Shown here piece after piece: positions 60,471 through 64,000 of a DNA stretch of 64,000 nucleotides; within the stretch, counting starts at the first letter, position 1, and each line of letters begins with the position of its first letter. The stretch covers positions 1 through 64,000 of the forward strand of contig WHUX01000090.1 in assembly GCA_015179025.1 (NCBI GenBank), given 5' to 3'. The position numbers and the translations under genes were made by a program. The notes under the pieces are model-generated. The model was not told the origin of the DNA. It made no database searches and saw nothing but the letters and a program-made list of their open reading frames with translations. The stretch comes from Terfezia claveryi (taxonomy: Eukaryota > Ascomycota > Pezizomycetes > Pezizales > Pezizaceae).

Positions 60471-61334
60471 GGTGCTGGGCGATTAAGATTAACCCTATTA
60501 AACCTAATGAGATGAAGGGTGCGCTCTGGATATTTCAAGGGGCCTAGCGTAGTATGGGGTTTCTGGTGAAATTACGGTGGTGTATGTGAGAATGGAGAAA
60601 TAAATCCGCGGACGGGGGTCCCGTGGGCTTCAAGAGGGGCACAGTGTGGAAGCAAAGGTATCGTGGCGATGGTGCTGCTCTGGTTCTTGTCTCGAGTTGA
60701 CTTTCATCGGCCTCAAAGAGTACGGAGGAGTACCAGGTATGTAGTTCTTGCAGTAGGATGATGGTTTGGCCGTGTAGCTGTCAAACTGCAAGTTGTGTGG
60801 AACGGCCAAAAACTTGAGGAACCGAACGACAGTCGGGCTGGAAATTGGCAGATCCAATACGTACGGGCAGCTGGGATGAAGCGATCTGCTGAAGTTGCGT
60901 GGTTTGCTTGCCGTTGCGTGAATGTTAACCAATTGGCTACATATTAATCAAAGTCCCTGATACCTTCAGGCGCAACCGACCGATGACGAAGGAGGTGCAA
61001 ACGTATATGGGAGCGGCTTGCATTTAGATTGGTGGTTCTCGTTCCAATTCCTGGCAGTCAAGGAAGCTGCAAACATCCTTTGCTCACATTTGTTCGTCTG
61101 GAACCTGAGTCCATTGTGGTCTGGTTGGCACAGTCCATGGATTGCATGAACAACATCTTCAGAGGGAGCTCGCTCAATCAAACGAACTTGAAGAACTTAA
61201 ACGCTTAGCACTAACTACCGGCAGTTGCCCCCCAAGCATATCCAGATCGTTCACCAGTTCCTGCCCACTCACTGGTGTCCAGAGAGGAGCAAGGGCTATT
61301 TAAGGAGCGGCACTCACATATACCTCACCCCACC
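60471..61334. other. Divergent promoter region WHI2-like / tRNase Z
   Basis: Contains one copy of the dispersed motif (61115-61136, TGGTCTGGTTGGCACAGTCC) and a GAGTACGGAGGAGTACC near 60716. Short ORFs on the minus strand are unconvincing. Confidence 0.45.
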
Positions 61335-62687
61335 ATGCCCCCTGCCATCACAATCCTCCCTCTCGGCACAGCTTCTGCCGTCCCCTCCAAAACCAGAAAC
61401 CACTCCTCCCTCGCCCTCCTCCTCCCGTCCTCCAACACCCTACTCTTTGATGTAGGCGAAGGCACACAGAACCAACTCCAAAAAAACAAACACCTATCCC
61501 CGTCCAAAATCACCAAAATCTTCATCACCCATCTCCATGGGGACCACATCTCCGGCTTATGTCCTCTCCTCTCCACCCTCTGCAACGGCCACGGCGGTAG
61601 AGCCGAAGGGGAGGAAGACCCCCGCCTAGCAAACACCGGGAAGGAAAACCGGCCAGAAAAGGCAACTATTGAGATTTTTGGACCCAAGGGGTTGAGGGAG
61701 TATGTTAGGCATACTCTCCGATTGACATATACCCATCTTGGGGGCTGGATATCTGTGCATGAATTGCTACTTGCACATGAGGAGGAGACACCAAACACTA
61801 CGGACATGTGCTATGTTAAGGAGATCCCAGGAAACAACCTCCGTCAAGATAAACGCGGGTTCTGGAAGGACATATTCAAAAACGAGGAATTTAACATCTC
61901 AGCAGGCGAAATCAGGCATAGTATACCCTCCATAGGATACGTCGTAATCGAGGAGCCCTTGCCAGGAAAGATTCCCAAGGAATACCCTAAAATAATAGCT
62001 TCTTATAAGGAATACTTCCGTGCAAGAGGCATTGCGAACCCCATGTCTCTCCTTTCAGCTTTACAGTCAGGACAGACAATAAGTGAACATGGAGCAGCAG
62101 GAATCTTCCCCCCTACAGTCCTCTCCGAACGAGGTATCCACCTGCCAGATAACAGCATCCTCCCCAGGCCCCCACCGCGGCCAGGAAGGAAAACCACTAT
62201 CCTAGGGGACACGTACGATCCTAGTTCTATTGCCCCTTTGGCACAAAATAGTACAGTCCTGATTCATGAAGCTACAAATGCCTATTTGCCTAGTGTTGAC
62301 CCGAACACTAAGTCGACGGAGACATATGAGTTGGTGAAGGAAAGGGCAATGTCTCGGGGTCATTCTACACCGGAAATGGCTGGCCTGTTCGCGAGAGATA
62401 TTAATTTGGGGGTTACGGAGGATGGGTATGAGGTTGAGGGGACGTTGATATTGAATCATTTCTCCTCGAGGTATAAGGATGATGAAGCGGAAGGGCCAGA
62501 GGGACAGGCGAAGAAGATTATGAATGCCATTCGATACTGTGCAGAAAATGCGTGGTGTAACAAGGTGCAGGGCAGTGGTTTGGACAGATTTGATATGGAT
62601 AATGAAGCTTCTGTATGTAACAGCACCAAGAAAAGAGTTATCTGTGCAAGGGATGGAGTAAAGATTGAAATCAAAGTTTATGAATAA
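61335..62687 (+). CDS. TRZ1: tRNase Z (ribonuclease Z), short-form
   Basis: Zn-dependent endonuclease that removes tRNA 3' trailers. The ATG at 61335 gives MPPAITILPLGTASAVPSKT, matching the usual GTGxAxPSxxR start, rather than the ATG at 61275. LLFDVGEGTQNQLQ and FITHLHGDHISGLCPLL (metal-binding HxHxDH) follow; EIRHSIPSIGYVV carries a His for the second metal, KTTILGDTYDPSSIAPLAQN the conserved Asp, and VLIHEATNAYLP the H-E-A-T motif. RGHSTPEMAGLFARDI and LILNHFSSRYK are the last ligands. At about 450 residues and with one metallo-beta-lactamase domain it belongs to the short (ELAC1-like) class, though longer than bacterial enzymes. No intron, unlike its neighbours. Confidence 0.92.
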   Translation: MPPAITILPLGTASAVPSKTRNHSSLALLLPSSNTLLFDVGEGTQNQLQKNKHLSPSKITKIFITHLHGDHISGLCPLLSTLCNGHGGRAEGEEDPRLANTGKENRPEKATIEIFGPKGLREYVRHTLRLTYTHLGGWISVHELLLAHEEETPNTTDMCYVKEIPGNNLRQDKRGFWKDIFKNEEFNISAGEIRHSIPSIGYVVIEEPLPGKIPKEYPKIIASYKEYFRARGIANPMSLLSALQSGQTISEHGAAGIFPPTVLSERGIHLPDNSILPRPPPRPGRKTTILGDTYDPSSIAPLAQNSTVLIHEATNAYLPSVDPNTKSTETYELVKERAMSRGHSTPEMAGLFARDINLGVTEDGYEVEGTLILNHFSSRYKDDEAEGPEGQAKKIMNAIRYCAENAWCNKVQGSGLDRFDMDNEASVCNSTKKRVICARDGVKIEIKVYE

Positions 62688-63059
62688 ATATTCCATATTT
62701 ACACTTTCTGATGCGCCAGGCTAAAACTGTCCATTTTGAGAAGTATCTCCTAACCCAAAATACCTTTCATATACTTAAATAGCAGTCGATACCACAAAAT
62801 GCAAACCAAAAAAATAAGACTTCAAAGGAAAGAAAACGTAGTTCATGTGTATCGAGACCCTGCCTTGTAGGCAGAAACTCGTAACTCGTGGGAATATAAC
62901 AGTCAACAACAGGGAGAAAGGGTGAAATGTGGGAATAATACATTTACAGGCACAAGCCAATAATCAACCAAAATTTGTACAGATAAAAATGAAGGAGGGG
63001 GAATAAGCTACGAGAAGATGAGGAAGCCATGTCACTCCTGTAGTAAACGACCTCCCTCA

Positions 63060-64000
63060 CTATCGGGAGGATGTACCTGCAGTTGTATCTGATGTTGGAG
63101 TCGTCGGCTCAATGACTTGGCTCCTGATGGTGAGGATCTAACAGGCGTGTTAGCTTAGGTCAAAAAAAGGGGAAAACTAGGGTCGTGCAAACTCAGGGTA
63201 ATTCTATCTCAGAGTAAGACTAACCCATTCATGTTGCAATAGTTCGGCAGCTGACGGTCTTAATTTGGCGTCTCGGGTGAAACACTTTTCCAAGAAGTCT
63301 ATGCCCTGGGAACTCAATTGGTCAGATGTTGGCAGTTGCGGGCTATGCCCTGAGGCAATGTTCCACATGATCGCCCACTCATTGTCCAGATTTGCCCATG
63401 GGCGGCGACCGGTAGCCATCTCAAGGACAACACAGCCAAGAGACCAGATGTCGATGGAACCGCGGCGGCCTACCGAACTTCCGGTGATGACCTCGGGAGA
63501 CATGTACATAGGTGTTCCGGTCATAGAGTTCCCCTTGACCTTTGAGGGGGCAGCGGTAGCAACCTTAGTCTTGCCTTGTTTAGCTATGACTTTGGCAGCA
63601 CCAAAATCGACGTATTTGATAATACCATTATGGTCAAGGAGAATGTCTGCAATGGTAGTAGTTAGTTACCGGTCAACATCATGCTGATGTAGGGGTGAAG
63701 GAGTTCACTCACTTTCCGGTTTAATGTCACGATGTACAATTCCTGCCTCGTGCAGATACCCAAGACCCTCAAGCATCTGTAGTGTATAAATCATAATAAC
63801 CGTCTCGTCTTCAACTCTACCATGCTCGAGTAGGCCCGCAAGCGATCCTCCTGAACAATATTCCATAAAGAGATACACTCTGTCCCTGTGGACTTCGATT
63901 CCGAAGTACTGAACGATATTCGGGTGGTCCATCTGTTCCAGAACAGTCATCTCCTCCCGAATCGCGGACGCAATTTGTGGAATGTACTGAGGATCCTGAA
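63060..64000 (-). CDS. SSK2: MAP kinase kinase kinase of the HOG pathway (Ssk2/Ssk22 type), 3' part
   Basis: Continues beyond the window edge. The visible kinase domain reads QDPQYIPQIASAIREEMTVL, DHPNIVQYFGIEVHRDRVYL FMEYCSGGSLAGLLEHGRVE, YLHEAGIVHRDIKPE, then over an intron ILLDHNGIIKYVDFGAAKVI (DFG), GTPMYMSPEVITGSSVGRRG SIDIWSLGCVVLEMATGRRP WANLDNEWAIMW and CFTRDAKLRPSAAELLQHEW. A last intron (GTTAGT to CTGTTAG) leads to ILTIRSQVIEPTTPTSDTTA GTSSR, stop at 63060. HRDIKPEN, DFG and the APE-type loop (MSPEV) are intact. The sequence matches the Ssk2/SskB/Wis4 class that activates Pbs2 in osmotic stress. Confidence 0.93.

Overview
The window is nuclear DNA of a filamentous ascomycete (Pezizomycotina-type). 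Genes carry several short introns (about 45-140 bases, GT..AG, often with CTAAC/TAAC branch-like sites). Products are fungal housekeeping proteins: HMG-CoA synthase, homoserine dehydrogenase, SAICAR synthetase, Hse1, Tom5, Iws1, RNase III, cytochrome oxidase subunit V, GAPDH, Hda1, glyoxalase I, Whi2-like, tRNase Z, Ssk2-type MAPKKK. No species is claimed.

Layout. 1-9.3 kb is a repeat-rich graveyard: a hAT remnant with near-perfect 48-base terminal inverted repeats and GGCCTG-rich subterminal arrays, a mariner-like MITE nested in it, a decayed gene with a Gln-rich heptad repeat and C-to-T stop codons, a LINE fragment whose cysteines have become tyrosines, further small inverted-repeat elements and a broken GDSGG serine protease. 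10.4-12.1 kb holds a multiply disrupted SWC2/VPS72 (YL1) homologue. 12.4-19 kb, minus strand: HMG-CoA synthase, homoserine dehydrogenase, an unrecognised decayed ORF group and ADE1. 20.4-25.9 kb, plus strand: a secreted FAD-linked (BBE-type) oxidase and HSE1, with an orphan C-terminal exon between. 26.4-28.8 kb holds transposon debris and an MFS transporter pseudogene. 30-35.1 kb is compact: TOM5 (47 codons, three exons), IWS1, RNT1-like RNase III, COX5. 35.2-38 kb is gene-free and leads to GAPDH. 41.1-47.1 kb: HDA1 and, divergently, an eight-exon mitochondrial carrier. 47.6-48.8 kb is a 1.15-kb element with about 60-base GC-rich terminal inverted repeats. 49.4-53.8 kb: glyoxalase I and a metal-dependent decarboxylase; 54.7-56.5 kb: an unrecognised gene; 58.4-60.5 kb: a Whi2-like gene; 61.3-62.7 kb: intronless tRNase Z; 63.1 kb to the edge: the 3' part of an Ssk2-type MAPKKK.

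The genes are not an operon or a biosynthetic cluster. Several serve general metabolism (sterol precursor, threonine/methionine, purine, glycolysis), mitochondria (Tom5, Cox5, carrier) and stress signalling (Ssk2, Whi2, glyoxalase I). The least explained signal is a dispersed motif of about 25 bases (core TAGTCTGGTTGgcac..gCCCCT), seen about 18 times in both orientations, almost always between genes. No CRISPR array, rRNA or convincing tRNA was seen.
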